The position numbers and the translations under genes are program-made. The notes beneath the pieces were generated by a model, which was given only the letters and a program-made list of their open reading frames with translations, did no database searches and was not told where the DNA came from. Shown piece by piece: positions 1-12,179 of a stretch of DNA of 64,000 nucleotides. This DNA comes from Adiantum capillus-veneris (taxonomy: Eukaryota; Streptophyta; Polypodiopsida; Polypodiales; Pteridaceae). Within the stretch, counting starts at the first letter, position 1; every line of letters begins with the position of its first letter. The DNA is taken from assembly GCA_014529385.2 (NCBI GenBank), contig CM043943.1:105060355-105124354 (forward strand). Direction: 5' to 3'.

Positions 1-3000
1 GTGTGTGTCAACTTAAAGAAAGTGAATGCTGCAACAATCAGGGACAATTATCCCCTGCCGATAACTGATCATGTTCTAGAGCGTGTATCAGGGAAAACAG
101 CATACTCCTTTCTTGATGGTTTTTTAGGATATAACCAGCTAGCCATAGCACTGGAAGATCAACATAAAACAGCTTTTGCAACGGAGTGGGGAATTTATGC
201 TTATCGGGTTATGCCTTTTGGTCTAACCAATGCTCCCGCAACCTTCCAGAGGCTGATGACGCATGCTTTCAAAGAATACTTAAGGCTGTTTCTCGAAATA
301 TACATGGATGACTTATGTGTACATTCTCTACTGAGAGATGAGCATCTAGAACACCTAAGAAAAGTATTTGAGAAATGTAGGACATATCGCATTTGTCTCA
401 ATCCTGAGAAATGTGTGTTTATGGTCCGACAGGGCAGAATTCTGGGACATATTGTCTCACAAAACGGAATATCCACGGATTTAGAGAAGATAAAAGTTAT
501 AGTGGATATGCCTAGACCAACCAATGCGAAACAAGTACAGAGCTTTATGGGACATTGTGGATATTATAGACGATTCATTTACATGTACGCTATAATAGGC
601 CAACCACTTTACAGGCTAATAGTGAACTTTGAATGGACAGAGGAATGTGAGGAATCATTCAAGAAATTGAAAGAGGCACTCATTACCGCTCCAGTCTTGA
701 AATCACCAGATTGGGAGAAGATATTCCATGTGCACATAGATGCTTCTGCATATGCAATAGGATGCATTCTGGCTCAACCAGAAGAAGGAAACATGGATTT
801 TCCTATCTGTTACGCCAGTCGACAGCTCAACAATGCAGAGAAGAATTACACCACAACATAGCGAGAAGGATTAGGAATGATCTATGCTGTGAAGAAATTT
901 CGGCATTATCTTCTAGCCAACAAGTTTGTGTTTTTTACGGATCACCAAGCCTTGCTCTACCTAGTGAATAAACCATGCAATACCGGGAGAATAGTGAGAT
1001 GGTTCATTATCTTACTGGAATTCGACTTCACGGTAGTAGTAAAGAAAGAAAAAACACATCTTAGAGCTGATCATCTTTCGCGATTGACGAATGGAGAAGA
1101 CCCTATAGGAGTAGATGACGACATGCCATACGCGTACTTGTTCAACATAGAAATGATACCGAGGTGGTCTCAAAATGTCGTTGACCTATTAACCTATGGA
1201 GGAGAGTTCGATAGAAGAGCATACAACCTGAAACATATTGCTATTCAGCAATCCAAGAATCTTCAATTGATTGCAGGAAGGTTGTATCAATTGGGAAATG
1301 ATCATGTTTTACGACTATGCATCAATCCTGAGGAATATAATATATATCTGTGCGAAGCACATGTTCAGGAATGTGCATTTCATTGTTCAAGAAGGAACAC
1401 ATATAGGAATTTGTTACAATTGGGAGTCTATTGGCCAGGAATGAAAGAAAGCGTACATGAATATGTCACTGTATGTATTGTATGTTCCTCAAAACCGCCA
1501 ACCGAGTATTCAACATTATATCAGATGATGATCGCTCCAGAATGGAGTCAGTATATTGTTGAATATCTCACAAATAGAACTTTCCCAGAAGGAACGTCAA
1601 AAGCTCGTCAGAAATCTGTAGAGACAGAAGCTAGAGATTACGCTTTGATAGGAGATCAACTCTATAAGAGAGGTAAAGACAACCAGCTTAGGATTTGCGC
1701 ATCAGAGTCTGAGTATGTGATAATCCTGGAGCAAGCTCATGGAGGAGTAGGTGGAGGCCATTTCTCAGGTGATAAGACAACAAAACTTGTCTTAGCCGCA
1801 GGAATATGGTGGCCAACATTACATATGGACGCTGAGGAATACGTTAAACGGTGTGATGACTGTCAGCGGACCAAAGTACCACTTAAAAGAGATGATATGC
1901 CGCTTAGACCAATGATGGGGGCAAGAGCTTTTGCAAAATGGGGGATTGATTATGTCGGACCCATTTCGCCTCCTGCATATAAGACTCATGCACAATACAT
2001 CGTTGTGGCTACAGACTATCTAACAAAGTGGGTCGAAGCAAAGGCAACTCAAAAAGCAGATGCCAGGACCACGGCACAATTTCTATATGAATACGTCTTT
2101 GTACGATATGGATTGCCAATAGAAATTGTGAGTGATCGAGGCACACATTTCATAAATGAAGTGATAGAGATCCTTCTAGATGAATTCATGGTAATCCATA
2201 GGAAATCAGCCCCGTATCATCCACAAGCAAACGGACAAGCTGAAGCAACAAACAAAACCATATGTACGGTCCTCACGAAGATTGTATCTGAGTCGAGAAC
2301 TGACTGGGACCAAAAGTTACATTCAACATTATGGGCATATAGGGTGGCGTATAAAACATCCATAGGAACGACCCCATATAACATGGTTTTTGGGCTAAAT
2401 GCTATCTTGCCAATAGAATTCTTGATTTCAACCTTAAGGGTGGCTAAGGATCTAGAGTGGACAGGGCACGAGCTCTCTGATAGAATAGATGACCTGGAAA
2501 AGCTAGATGAGCTTCGCCTAAAAGCAGTAGCTTCCATCTACGCTCAAAAAAGGCGACAAAAGGAATTTTTTGATAAGCATGTGCGGACTAAAGAGTTTAA
2601 AGTTGGGGACTATGTCCTAGTTTACACTCTGAAACAGCATGCTAAGAAGCTTAAAAAGCGAGGGATGGGTCCTCTGGTGATTAAAGATCTATCACCAAGT
2701 GGAGCCATCAAGCTTGCTACATTAGACGGAGAAGAAATGCCCAATTGGATTAGTGGATGCAGAGTGAAAAAGTATCTGTTGCCGCTAACACAAGACATGC
2801 TTTTCAAAATACATCAAGAAAAGCTGCGTGTCCAGAAAAAGAAAAAGATTGAGGAGGAAGCGCAAGCCGAGGCGAAGGAAAGAATGGAGAAAAGAAGACT
2901 ACTGCTTCAGAAACAGCGCAATGAAGAAGCAATACGAATAAACGCAGTTAGTATAATAGAAATGGGGAATGACAAAGAAGAACCCATCATTGAATGCAAA

Positions 3001-4056
3001 GTAGGAACCAACCAAATCAAAGCCAGAGCACTATTGGATTCAGGAGCTCAAGCTAACCTACTGTCACTCAGTTTGTATAGACAATTGACAAATGACACTA
3101 AACTACAAACTGCCAAGCAAGAGTTAAAAAGTTACTCTGAGAATTCAATCAAAACTGTCGGATGCACAGTTTTACATATACAGATTAACCAATATGTGTA
3201 TCCTCATATGTTTTACGTGGTTGAAGACCAAGCTACACAACATCCATTATTGCTAGGACAACCATGGCAGAAGCAATACAATGCAATGATTGACTGGAGT
3301 TCTAATTCAGTGCTTATCAAATACGAAGGTGAAAGTCAATCAGTTAAGTTCACCAAAGGAGAAGAGCCAACTCCAAAGGAAGAATCCACGGACAAGGGCA
3401 AACAACAAACAGAGAAAAAGAAGAAGCAATGGCAACCAAAAGTTTCTATACAACCGGATTACTCTTCGACGAGGAATTCTCAACAGTGGATAAGGAAGAC
3501 AAGCAATATTATAACAGCTCAACCTTGGAAAAAAACGGAGTCAAAGATGGTATGGAGACCAAAAAAGGTGGTGCCAAAAAACACAAACAGAGTCTTCAAT
3601 ACCAGACAACAGAGTGATCCCCGACAATCAAGGAAAGTGAAACAGATCTGGATTCCAAAGAAGTTCATGACGGCACAAAGCTACAGCCAGCAAATTTGGA
3701 TCCCAAAGATTTGTAAAAAGGAACTCACTTCAATACAATCAACGGAAACTCCTAGGTATTTCAAGGCGAGGAAATCAACACACAGAACAAAACAGGTTTG
3801 GGTCGCAAAGAGTTTGTGGCAAGCACAAGCAAAGCGGAGGCAGATTTGGATTGTAAAAAATGACAACAAGGTAACAAAGAATCCATCTACTGATTCTACT
3901 ACCGAAGTGCCAAAACCAACCCAAAACCCGACCACCAATCCTTCAATCAAACAAAGAGCAGCTTTATTGGAAAGAATGTTGTATCGTCGCTCTACAACTG
4001 CATTGGGAACTCATGACCAAAACAACTACAATGCTTCACCCACAGACACTTCATAG
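1..4056 (+). pseudogene. pol: pol polyprotein, 5'-truncated by window: RT, RNase H, two HHCC modules, integrase, retropepsin-like domain, W-x-P-K tail
   Basis: The enzyme copies element RNA into DNA and inserts it. Domains in order: RT with YMDD at nt 301-312; RNase H about nt 700-1100 (HIDAS start, ADHLSRL end); a first HHCC module about 1213-1506 (H-x6-H from nt 1360, later C-x2-C); a second HHCC module about 1591-1884 (H-x6-H from nt 1738); integrase core about 1900-2300 with Asp in WGIDY, Asp in SDRGTHF and Glu in GQAEAT; then a retropepsin-like domain with LLDSGAQ (Asp codon 3037-3039) and LLLGQPW; and a basic tail (about 3420-3860) with seven W-x-P-K-like motifs. One in-frame TAG at 859-861 interrupts RNase H; copy 2 has GAG there. 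The frame is otherwise open, so this copy is barely decayed. The first codon shown is not the true start. Confidence 0.93.
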
Positions 4057-4077
4057 TCGTCCGAGAGGACTCATACT

Positions 4078-4091
4078 AGGAGGGGGGGAGG
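4078..4091 (+). other. internal polypurine tract after pol (copy 1)
   Basis: A 14-base all-purine run (AGGAGGGGGGGAGG) lies 22 bases past the pol stop. It resembles the tract directly before the 3' LTR at 32562 but is followed by spacer rather than an LTR. The same tract sits in copy 2 at 44600-44613. It could prime plus-strand DNA synthesis internally, or mark an older 3' end; both are inference. Confidence 0.5.
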
Positions 4092-6873
4092 TATACAGGA
4101 GCTACAAAGCAGCTACAAGCGGGAAAAACAAAGAAAAACAAAAATTATATTACAAGGGCAGTGTCTTACATGATTTTGCAATTTTTTATGTTTGATTGCG
4201 GATATTGATAATATTTATGCCCTTTATATACCTTGTTTTGCAACAAGAAGAGATCAAATGATGAATTTGGGTCTCTATATGTGTAAATATCCCTAAATAA
4301 GAGTGTTTTTGGAGCTAAAAAGTGGAAAAAAGTGGTAATCCAAGTCCAGAAATCACAAAGAAGTGTATATTCATATACACAGGGTTACCAGCTATTTATC
4401 ATGTATGTTTGGAAATTTTTGGCTTCAATTTGCTATTTTCCTTTATTTTTTATGATTTTCTTAATAAAAATAAAAGAAAAATAAAAAACCAGGTGAAATG
4501 AGATCGGAAAAAAGAAAAGAATAGACGGTGATGATTCTAATGACAAGGGCAACCTAGGATAAAAATTGGGTACAATTCTGGAAAAGTTGCGGAAAGCCCG
4601 AAATGACAGAAATTTTGGCAAAGTGGACAGATTTCTCAGAAACAGGTCAAACGGAGTCCAAATTGAGGAATTTCAAATCCTAAAGTGCATTTCACGACGA
4701 GATAGGAGCACATGTCAAATTTGGTAACAAGTGATCCGGGAAGCCCGAAGTTAAGTATTTTTCACTTCACTATCAAGCTCATTTCCAGTGTTACCTTCTT
4801 GGAGAGAGCAAAGAGCACACAGGAGCATCCGACCTTCTACCGCCTTCTACGACTGCTACGAGAGCTCAGAGGACACCAGACATGAGAGGTAGACTCGTTG
4901 CCATAAGCTTTTGATGCTTATCGTTAACTTTTGTCGCGAAAACTCACCAAAACCAAGAAACAAGAGCAGACGGGGAATGGGGAAGAACGCTAGGTAGGGG
5001 CACAACCGCCTAACCAACCTTGCAAGAACTTAGAGGTGGGTTACCCTAGTATAGGAGATGAGTTTCTAGCACTCAAAGCTCGAGAAAGAACGACTGGAAA
5101 AACCCTAGGTCAACAGAGCCTGCAAGAGGCAATCAGAAAAAAGTTGTCGGAACGACACAAAACTTCTCAAGAAGCTTAACAACATCGAGGGCAATGCAAC
5201 CTTGGAGTATCTCCGGGTTTGAACCACCAAAAGTAGGTCGGAACAACCGATTCGGCGGCGGACACACAAAGCGTCATTTTGGCATAATGGCTAAGATTGA
5301 CGACCAAATGACATGAAACTTCACAAGCAGTTTCAACTATACATGGATGACTTATGTTTGCAAGCAAAACCCAAAAGAAAGCTGATTCACTTACCGGTGG
5401 TGAAAAAGACGCTTTCGGGCAACCAAATGGAGAAAGATGGAGAACGGGGAGCCAAAGTCAAGACCAACCAACTGGATGACTTCGCAACATATCCAATGAG
5501 CTGGAAATGCAACTCTCAAGAAGAAAAGTTGAAGAAATTCAACTCCAAGGCAAAAAGACGACTTCGGAGACTGAAAATGCCTATAAGGGGGCTTTTTAGC
5601 TAAACTGATGACTTTTTAAGTTGAAAACTAGTTAGCAGGGCTTAGGGCACTAGCACAAAGCATTCTTTGCACAAAAAGACCAACATTTCAAGAAAAGACA
5701 TCATACGCGTATGATGTCTCACAGCATGATTTTCACATCCATTTCAACATTTGAGTGCATAGCCTCATTCCACATATTAATCACATCCTATGAACCAAGT
5801 ATCATGAGAATTGGAGTTAGAAAACCCAAGGAAAACCAAAAAGACACAAAGTAGGCCATAAAATTGATTTTTGGTCCTAATTTTGTCAAAATAACTCCAA
5901 ACTCATTGAAACTTTGTAGGATTGTTGATTAACACATATACAAGCTATTTGGAACCAAAAAGCACCATTTTGACACAAAAGACATCATACGCGTATAATG
6001 TCTATTTGCACTTACAGAGCCAAAAATGCTCATTTGTCATCATACATCCATTATATATATCTAATACATGCTACATATGAAGTTTGGAACCATTTGGTCA
6101 AGTGGATCACCCCATTAGCCCAACTAAGAGAAAATCCTTCATACAAAGCCTATTTTTGTCCCAAATCCAACATATTCAAGTCCAAACCAAGATTTGAGTA
6201 TAAACAGTCCTTCACTAGCACATGGAGAGTCCACAGAACCAATCCCATGAAAAATTGATGAAAAAGACATCATACGCGTATGATGTCTCCAGAGCCATTT
6301 TTAGCCAAAAATCTATCCAAACTTCATAAATCCACTGAATAAGCCTATGTAAAGCCAAATCCAAGCTTATAGAAAAAATTGGTCCAAAAATGCACTAAAA
6401 GACATCATACGCGTATGATGTCTCACTATGTGATTTTGGCACCTCAGGGCTTCAACCACCAAACAGAAGTGTTCTACATGCCATTTGAAAGTAATCCACC
6501 AAGTTTTATCCAATTTGGATCATAAAATCCATTTCCCTTTCAAAATTTTGCCAAGAGCCTGAACTGGACTAAAACTGGCCAAAACTTGACCAAATGGGAT
6601 CCAAACTCAAATCCAAGCATATGACACTCATGTATACACTATCAGCTACAAGCACAACCAATATGAAGTCATTCTGACACAAAAGACATCATACGCGTAT
6701 GATGTCTCAAGCATGTTTTTGAGCCCAGTTTGCATATTTTTTCACCTACATTGCATCCTTAGGCCCTGAATAGCTCATGTTTCAATTTTCAAGTCATTTG
6801 AATAGTTAAAAGCTTCATTTCGGCTTTCAGTACTAAAAAGACGCTAACTTCTGAAATTGGAGTTACAGGATCC
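4092..6873 (+). other. long non-coding spacer between pol and 3' ORF (copy 1)
   Basis: No convincing coding frame is present. AT-rich in its first third. Small open frames (5313-5603, 5998-6258) also occur in copy 2, but the two copies are near-identical throughout, so this says nothing about coding. The stretch 5697-6706 carries five copies of a 22-bp palindrome. Confidence 0.7.
5697..6706 (+). repeat. five spaced copies of a 22-bp palindrome, copy 1 spacer
   Basis: Copies lie at 5697-5718, 5981-6002, 6266-6287, 6401-6422 and 6685-6706. Each reads GACATCATACG followed by its own reverse complement (one copy has a single mismatch), and some are extended by A and T runs. Start-to-start spacings are 284, 285, 135 and 284. 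The sequence between copies differs from unit to unit while the palindrome is kept. The core ATACGCGTAT contains an MluI hexamer. Confidence 0.9.
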
Positions 6874-9479
6874 ATGGATTCCGCTAAGTCATCGGCAACT
6901 AAGAGAAAAAGACCAACCATCAAGGATGCTCTTGCAGAGGCAGAACCTTTTGATATTCCAACAGAAACCCTCAAGCCAACCAAGACTTGGATGGAGGAAG
7001 CAGTACTAGAAAAAGAAGGAATAAAGATCTACCAGGGGACTTTCAGAGATCCTCAAGGGCAATCGGTCGATGTACCTATGATCCCACGAGAATTAGTGGA
7101 CTATAGCAGATCAGAGAACATAAGCAGATACCTGGAAAAGGCTGACTTACACAGGTTCTTCACCTCGAGACCATCAGGTGTAGACACAAGAAGAGTGTAT
7201 GAGTTGGCAACATCCATTCAGAAGGATGGGAAAGCCACGTTGACAGCCATGGATGGAGAAACAGTTGAAGTACAGATCACTCCACAGCTCATTGCAGATG
7301 CACTGAAGCTGCACAACAAAGGGAGTTCTGTCAGAGAAAGAAGGGAGGCCATAGAGGTCTATGGATCAAAGAAACAAAATACAACCTACGCAGATATGGC
7401 AGATCAACGAGCGGCAACCCTTTGCCGATTATACAACCAGTTTTTCCATGTGTGCAGTAAAAGACCACAGAAGTATACTACACCACCCCATGCCATCGCC
7501 ACAACCATCACATGGGCACTGAAGAGCAACATGCCAAAGGAGGTGAATTATGCTCAATACATCCACGAGCAAGTAATCGCCATGCACAACCAGAAACCAA
7601 AGTACATCGGAGGAGGAGAAATCCTAACAAGAATAGCTTATGAAGCTATTGGAGCTAGGGATCAAGGGCCACAGATTCCCTCCCAGAATGAGTGGCTTAG
7701 AGAAGCCGATGAGGAGGAAGAACAGCAGGAAGTATCCAAGAGGGCATCCACAAGAGCACGCCGAAAACTAGAAATAGTTTCAGAACCTGAGGAGGCCGTG
7801 GACGAGCCGCTCAAGAAGAAAGTGAAGAAGAAGGCCGATCCCAAGCAAACCAAAAGTCAAAAATCCGCAAGAATGGAAAGGCTGGTGGAGCAGTTTAGAG
7901 CGGAAAGAGCTCTAAAGGGGGACTTCGAAGAAATGTGGGTGCCAGACCCCAGTAAAGTCGGAACCAGCTCAGCCAGGCCACATGTTGATCAATATGATCA
8001 ATACATTAGAGCTTATGAGGAGTCGGAGGCCATAATGGAGCAGCAACCTGTCGAGCCTTATACTGAAGAGGAAGTACAGCTTTTAAAAGCTGAGCTGCAA
8101 AAGGACGACAAGGGGAAGAAGAAAGTAGATGAGTCTACTGAACCTCAAGAGAAAGACGGGCAAGCAAACAAGGGGAAAGCCAAGATGACTGAGGACAATC
8201 AGCCCTCTTTTACTGTTGTACCAAGCCCGAAGAAGATGGAAATTATTGTGGAGGAAACCACAATAGAAATGGAAACAGAAATTATGGAAAAACCGGAGGC
8301 CGGGACCAAGGAAAAGAGGATAGATCCAGTTTAGCAAAAGAAAGATGATTATGAGGATCTGGTCACGATCGGATACAGTGAAGAAGAGGCCCTGGAGGCA
8401 GTTTATGGGATATCCCTACGGAAACAAGATGATCGGAAAGGGACGAAAGAAAAGACAAAGGGTACAATGGAGAGTGAAGAAAAAATGGACGAGCCGAAGC
8501 CATTGGAGGTGGTGGCAGAAAGAGCTGTCAAGTTGACAGATGAAGATGAAAAAGACATGCACATGGTGCATGAACTGCTCAGCAAGATTAAAGAAAGATC
8601 CAGAGCAAAGGAAGTAGCACTTGAGACAGCAAAACAAAAGGAAGCAGAGTTGCAGAAGAAGTTAGAGAATGCTATGATTGAATCTGAAAGTCATAAAGCA
8701 TCACTCTACGACGCCGAAAACGAGAGGGACGGCTTGATACTCCAACTAGCCGAAGCTTCAAGAGAGGTAACAAGCTCACAAGAAGCAAAGGAGCGAATAG
8801 AAGATGAGCTGGAGGCAGCCAAGGATGAGCTCATTGAGCTAAGGGAAAGAGTCGAACTTCAAGAAAGGACAATCACGAGACTCAGGACCAACCCTAGAGC
8901 TAGCAGAGCAGGAACAGAACAAGAGGGAGCCCTCGTACCAGCTCTGGAAGAGCAGGTCAGAAGTTTGCAAAGAGAGCTGAGGTTAGAGCAAGTACAAAGA
9001 TTGCACATGGCGGAGGGATCATTGGCTGCAGAGGAGAGGCTCACATCAGAAAACCAAACACTAAGGACAGAAAATGAGGCCCTCCGCAAACAGCTCCAAG
9101 ACCTCCAAGAGCAACAAAGAAGAGAAATAGAGACACCACAAGAAGAAGCAGGGGGAGCAGCCATAGAGATACCAGAAACTGGAGAGGCAACCACAATTTA
9201 AGATCCAGCCCCAGTTCAAGAAGTGGCCTCGACTTCAGGAATCTCTGAAAAAGAAGAACAAAGGCTCCAGGACCAAATAGAAAAGTCAACAGAGGAAAGT
9301 GCCAAGGCGGAAATGGAATGGGAAAGGAGACTCCTCATCTCCATTAGACTTCAAGGTTTAGACACAAAAGTGAAGATCAACAACTGACAGAAGTAATCAA
9401 TGAACTTCTTACCACTACTCTGTCAGTACAGAAGATCCAAGTGCAGCTCAATGTAGCTAATGCTTCTGCAGCAAGCTAA
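6874..9479 (+). pseudogene. 3' accessory ORF of the retrotransposon (copy 1)
   Basis: One frame runs from ATG at 6874 (MDSAKSS...) to a TGA near 9387, broken by TAG at 8332-8334 (CAG in copy 2) and TAA at 9199-9201; a frame change near 9380 extends it to TAA at 9477-9479. The first about 290 residues look like the plant-transposon-protein type of domain found in gypsy elements (a segment with RRVYELATSIQKDGK and a later one with KYIGGGEILTRIAYEAIGA). This match is from memory and tentative. The middle is acidic and basic low-complexity. The last about 250 residues are a strong coiled coil rich in E, K and L heptads. It sits where env-like ORFs sit in Athila-type elements, but no signal peptide or membrane segment is seen. 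A structural or assembly role is a guess. Confidence 0.7.
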
Positions 9480-9579
9480 CTCGGATAAAATTTTTTGAAT
9501 CTTTTATCGTAAAAACATTTATTATTTTGATGAATCGAGAATGGTGTAACTCCTACTTTCCATATAAACAGTGTAATTG

Positions 9580-9990
9580 ATGAGCCGGGGCTACAAGCTT
9601 CCAGATTGTATCAGCCTATCTTTAGTTAGAGCTCCCACATTATTAGTTTTGACCACAAAAACCTTGGCTAAGGTATAAAAGCCAATTTCTGTAAGTATTT
9701 TGTAAGTTTTTGGATAACACAACGTGCGTTAACGGTGATCACTTCTCTCCTTCTCATGCTTCCTACTCCCTTCCCGGTTGTCACATTGCAGTGTCATCTG
9801 TTGCGTTGCAACCGCAAGTAAGAGCTCTTTGCATTGACGTAAACATCTCATGGTAATCCGTAGCTTTTGATGTCGCCGACCCGTGGCCTAATTTCATCAT
9901 AAGTAGAAATTTAAGCTTAAAAATCATAAAATAAGTATAGGCGAGGTATTGGGGCATCATTGCTAAGCATGTAGATGCATTCTAGGTAAA
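9580..9990. other. unassigned stretch with a TATA-like box, possible diverged LTR
   Basis: TGATGAGCCGGGG at 9580 resembles the LTR start TGTTGAGCCAGC at 32562, and TATAAAA at 9674-9680 lies in a similar context (GGCTAAGGTATAAAAGCC against GGCTGAGGTATATAAGCC). No second copy exists in the window to confirm LTR limits. No gene seen. Confidence 0.3.
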
Positions 9991-9999
9991 AAACGACTA

Positions 10000-11993
10000 G
10001 GCCAAAAACTCACTGCTGTGCTGTTAATAATCGTGATTTTTGCACTTAACCTAAATTGAGATTTGAGACCATAAGCATGTGTGCTTAGGTCTTATAAACA
10101 TGTCCGAGAAATTTTGTAACGTTAGGATGTCGTTTGATGCTGTAACGGTTATGACTTGTTTGCCGATTAATGACTAGCTTTTGGTGATTTCTGTCATTTG
10201 AGTGTAGCTTGATATTTTACAATATATCTACTCCACTGTGGTGTCACTGAAATGTGAAATAACATGGCATGGGGCATGGCGGCTTTTTCCTTACATTGAG
10301 AGAAAATGTTCATGTAATCATGAACGTCTTTCTTCATGCTAGGCCAATAAACTCCCATCCAAGTCAATCGTCGTAGCGTTCGGTTTCATGAAAAATGCAA
10401 TCCTACTACCATGGTATGATCTTGACTCAAGTAGTCTTATTGTTCCTCGGGACTAATGCACAAAAGCAGGATCCCATCCTTGTTTTTTTAATACAATCTT
10501 CTAGCCTGCAGTTGATATAGGGTGGATTGCTCTATTAATCGTGGTGTAATAGGAAGTGCTATTTGGGAATCTACTTGCCTATGGTCATTAAGGATACAAG
10601 ATCTACCGACCATCTTGGAATAATTTCCACAGAGAACAAATACGCATCTTAAAAATCATCTTCTACCCCTTTGGGTGCTTCCCCTGAGGTAAGCCTTGAG
10701 AGATGATCTACTCTTTAGTGTGTGGTGCCCTTTTTTACTACCACTATGAAGTCAAATGCGAGCTGGATGATGAACCATATCACAATTCTTCTACGATTGC
10801 ACGACTTAGTCACCAAATAGAGTAAGGCTTGATGGTCTACAAAAAAGAAAAACTTGCTAGTTAACAGGCAGTTGACTGCATACACCATTCGAAGACCTTC
10901 TCTTTCAATGGTGGTATAGTTATTTTTCTTCTAGGTTTAGCTATTTGTTGGCATATGAGATAGGAAAATCCCTATTCCCCTCCCCTGGCTGAGCAACCAT
11001 TATCAAAATTTAAAGCATCCACATGTACATGGAACACTTTGGTCCATTCTAGAGCCTTTTTAATATTGATGATGTGGTCAAAGATTGTTTAAGCTTTTGG
11101 AATGACTCTTCACATTTGATTGTCCTTTTAAATTGAGTGATAAGGCTTTAAATGGGTTTATCTATGACTACAGGACATGTAGATAAATCTACGATGATAG
11201 CGACAATGACCCATAAATGCCTGAACTTCCTTGACAGATGTCGATCTAGCCATTTCAACAATCACTGCTACCTTCTCCATGTCTGTGGCTATACCAATTT
11301 TTTGATACAATATGTCCAAGAAATATGCCCTGTCTAACCATAAAGATGCATTTTTTAGGATTTAAGCAAATCCTATGTATACGAAATTTCTCAAAGACAC
11401 ACTGTAAATGTTCAAAATGACTCTCCCTTTTGTGGAGTGCACACAAAGATCATCCATGTATACTTCTACAAAATTCCACAGATATTCCTTAAAAGCATGG
11501 CTCATTAGCCTTTGAAGTTTTTTTGGTGCATTGGTCAGCCCAAAATGCATGACCCAATAAGCCAAAATCTCCCATTTTGTGTAGGAAAGCCTTTTTATGT
11601 TGATATGTAGGATCTATGGTCAATTGGTTATAGCGAGAGAATCCATCCAAAAAGCTATAGCGATGTAGGATCTATGGTCAATTGGTTATAGCAATAGAAT
11701 CCATCCAAAACTCTATACGCGTCCTTGCCAGCTACTCTTAGCACATGGTTTGTGATAGAAAGAGGATAGTTATCTCGTATAGTGGCGGCATTCACCATCT
11801 TGAGATTTACACACACTCTGAGTTTGCCATTATTTATAGGCACTACCACAATAGGTGATACCCAATCACTGTTTTCTATTTTGTAGATGAACTCAGCCTC
11901 CTTGAGCTTCTTAATTTCTTCCTTGATCTTTTTGGTGAATGTCTCCTTATAGGTGTATGGTCTTTGTCTGCACTGCTTAGCATCATCTCTCAT
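10000..11993 (-). pseudogene. pol: pol relic: RT, RNase H, first HHCC (copy 3)
   Basis: RT is readable from 11993 (YTYKETFTKKIKEEIKKL..., then VCVNLKMVNAATIRDNYPL) to 11255, with YMDD intact in VEVYMDDLCVHS. There are frame breaks near 11650 and a small local duplication around 11600-11700. RNase H follows (about 11100-10690, TTIEREGL and FFVDHQA). A first HHCC module is recognisable by GVYWPSMKKDVHDYM (about 10350-10300), followed by the linker TPQWSRYIVKY, which matches the linker between the two HHCC modules of copy 1. The relic fades out near 10000. Many stops, so non-functional. Confidence 0.8.
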
Positions 11994-12179
11994 AGGGATA
12001 GTGTGCTAACATATTGCAGGGTCCACCCCCTTGAGGTCTTTATAGGGCCAAGCAAAGACATCCATATACTCTTTTAACGTCTGAATGATAATCACTTCCT
12101 CTTCTTGTGATAGATCTATAGCTATGTATGTGGGTCTTGACTATTCTTGACTCTCTGCTAGGTCAATTTGTTTGGATTT

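Larger units (their letters stand above)
1..9479 (+). mobile_element. Ty3/gypsy LTR retrotransposon copy 1 (5' part outside window)
   Basis: The window opens inside the reverse transcriptase of a + strand element. It runs through pol (to 4056), a non-coding spacer (4057-6873) with five palindromes, and a 3' ORF whose last recognisable codon ends at 9479. Bases 1-8907 match 48687-39784 on the other strand (copy 2) almost base for base, so the two are recent copies or an inverted duplication. No second RNase H and no chromodomain are visible. A TATA-like box at 9674-9680, in a context resembling the LTR at 32562, suggests a diverged 3' LTR from about 9580, but I could not fix its ends or find a polypurine tract before it. 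Confidence 0.9.

Noticed and set aside
201-524. Antisense ORF of 107 codons opposite RT
   Set aside because: Mirror frame of a real gene, repeated only because copy 2 exists.
5313-6258. Small ORFs of 96 and 86 codons in the spacer, also present in copy 2
   Set aside because: The copies are near-identical everywhere, so shared ORFs carry no evidence of coding. No domain or composition support.
5697-6706. CRISPR array from the repeated 22-bp element
   Set aside because: The repeats are self-complementary, 125-288 bp apart, and lie inside a plant retrotransposon. No cas genes.
6874-9479. Envelope gene
   Set aside because: The position fits, but no signal peptide, transmembrane segment or glycoprotein-like feature is visible.
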